The notes beneath the pieces are model-generated. The model did no database searches, had not been told where the DNA came from, and worked only from the letters and a program-made list of their open reading frames with translations. Made by a program: the position numbers and the translations under genes. Shown piece after piece: positions 14,727 through 15,204 of a stretch of DNA of 15,204 bases (position 1 is the first letter of the stretch; each line of letters opens with the position of its first letter). Source of the stretch: RGVD01 sp040403075 (lineage in GTDB: Bacteria > Bacteroidota > Bacteroidia > UKL13-3); the NCBI GenBank assembly GCA_040403075.1, contig JBBALJ010000074.1, forward strand, positions 1 to 15,204, written 5' to 3'.

Positions 14727-14760
14727 TAAAAAACCCATTTAACGCAGGGTTAAATGGGTC
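14727..14760 (-). terminator. Rho-independent terminator after ndk
   Basis: A perfect 11-bp stem ACCCATTTAAC/GTTAAATGGGT (14733-14743 and 14749-14759) with a five-base loop is followed on the minus strand by a run of T residues down to 14728. It begins 25 bases after the ndk stop. The plus-strand side lacks a T-run and no plus-strand gene precedes it, so it acts for ndk. Confidence 0.88.
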
Positions 14761-14783
14761 TTAATATTGAATTATTTTAAAGC

Positions 14784-15200
14784 TTAGTATCTTTCGAAGG
14801 CAGAAAAGAAGAAGCTTGCTTCGATAGCAGCATTCTCATCGCTGTCGCTACCATGCACGGCATTGGCTTCGATTGAATCAGCATATAAATTACGGATTGT
14901 TCCTGCATCAGCTTTTTTAGGATCAGTAGCACCAATGATAGTTCTGAAATCAGCAACTGCATTGTCTTTTTGTAAAACAGCAGCCACGATTGGACCAGAA
15001 GTCATGAATGAAACTAAATCGTTGAAGAAAGGACGTTCGCGGTGAATACCATAGAACTCACCTGCTTTTTCAGTTGATAAGTGAAGATATTTCATAGCCA
15101 CTATTTTGAAACCAGCAGTGGTGATATGATTTAAAATGTTGCCGATATGGCCATTAGCAACTGCATCTGGCTTAATCATCGTGAAGGTAATATTGCTCAT
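14784..15200 (-). CDS. ndk: Nucleoside diphosphate kinase
   Basis: Ndk transfers the gamma phosphate between nucleoside tri- and diphosphates by a ping-pong mechanism, balancing NTP and dNTP pools in the cytoplasm. The 138 residues are the normal single-domain size. TFTMIKPDAV (6-15) holds the phosphate-site Lys10. The family motif NAVHGSDS (113-120) contains the catalytic His116 that is phosphorylated. RERPFFNDLVSFMTSGP (54-70) and RTIIGATDPKKADAGTIR (86-103) are standard nucleotide-binding stretches. The C-terminus EASFFFSAFERY is as usual. The ATG is only four bases from the window edge, so the upstream region and promoter are not visible. It is followed by a strong terminator, making a likely short transcript that ends before adenine deaminase. 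Confidence 0.98.
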   Translation of the reverse strand: MSNITFTMIKPDAVANGHIGNILNHITTAGFKIVAMKYLHLSTEKAGEFYGIHRERPFFNDLVSFMTSGPIVAAVLQKDNAVADFRTIIGATDPKKADAGTIRNLYADSIEANAVHGSDSDENAAIEASFFFSAFERY

Positions 15201-15204
15201 TTTT

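Noticed and set aside
14777..14962. Second minus-strand frame inside ndk
   Set aside because: Out-of-frame shadow of ndk, whose catalytic His116 and full length are intact.
1..15204. CRISPR array, tRNA, rRNA, insertion sequence or prophage genes
   Set aside because: No regularly spaced repeats, no cloverleaf with a CCA-type arm, and no transposase, integrase or phage structural protein among the readable frames.

Overview
The window looks like ordinary chromosomal DNA from a member of the Bacteroidota. The evidence is: low GC; two lipoproteins of Bacteroidota-type families (LruC-domain and DUF4270); several start-proximal sites matching the Bacteroidota sigma-A -7 element TAnnTTTG; almost no Shine-Dalgarno sequences; and a stand-alone GT5 'glycogen synthase' next to panC. 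I cannot place it below phylum from sequence reading alone. All main genes are intact; only the two edges of the window cut their surroundings.

Layout. 50-1504 (+) is a sodium:solute symporter, convergent with an LruC-domain lipoprotein (1519-2949, -). A hotdog acyl-CoA thioesterase (3082-3600, -) follows, separated by a rho-independent terminator from a four-gene minus-strand operon. In order of transcription this is: a reduced GT5 glycosyltransferase (7934-8752), a DUF4270 lipoprotein (6565-7962), DAHP synthase (5561-6553) and glmS (3670-5511). Divergent from the operon is panC (8859-9695, +), followed by an exported M3-family dipeptidyl carboxypeptidase (9766-11898, +).

12065-12587 (+) is a compact VapC-type toxin-antitoxin cassette with its own promoter. 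It is bracketed by two imperfect direct repeats (about 11941-12022 and 12590-12660). Read on the minus strand, both repeats encode a similar HIEI-containing C-terminal tail ending in a stop codon, so they may be remnants of one gene family. The right part carries a small unknown four-helix membrane protein (12673-13065, -), adenine deaminase (13093-14694, -), a strong terminator, and nucleoside diphosphate kinase (14784-15200, -).

How the genes fit together. The operon supplies early steps of aromatic biosynthesis (DAHP synthase) and amino-sugar biosynthesis (GlmS), together with a surface lipoprotein and a GT5-like protein that has lost hallmark active-site motifs. Adenine deaminase and Ndk both belong to purine metabolism but are separated by a terminator. 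No CRISPR array, phage gene, insertion sequence, tRNA or rRNA was seen, and no gene-free stretch exceeds 300 bases (the longest is about 166 bases, 11899-12064). The least ordinary parts are the toxin-antitoxin cassette with its flanking repeats and the degenerate GT5 protein. I saw no convincing new multi-gene system.
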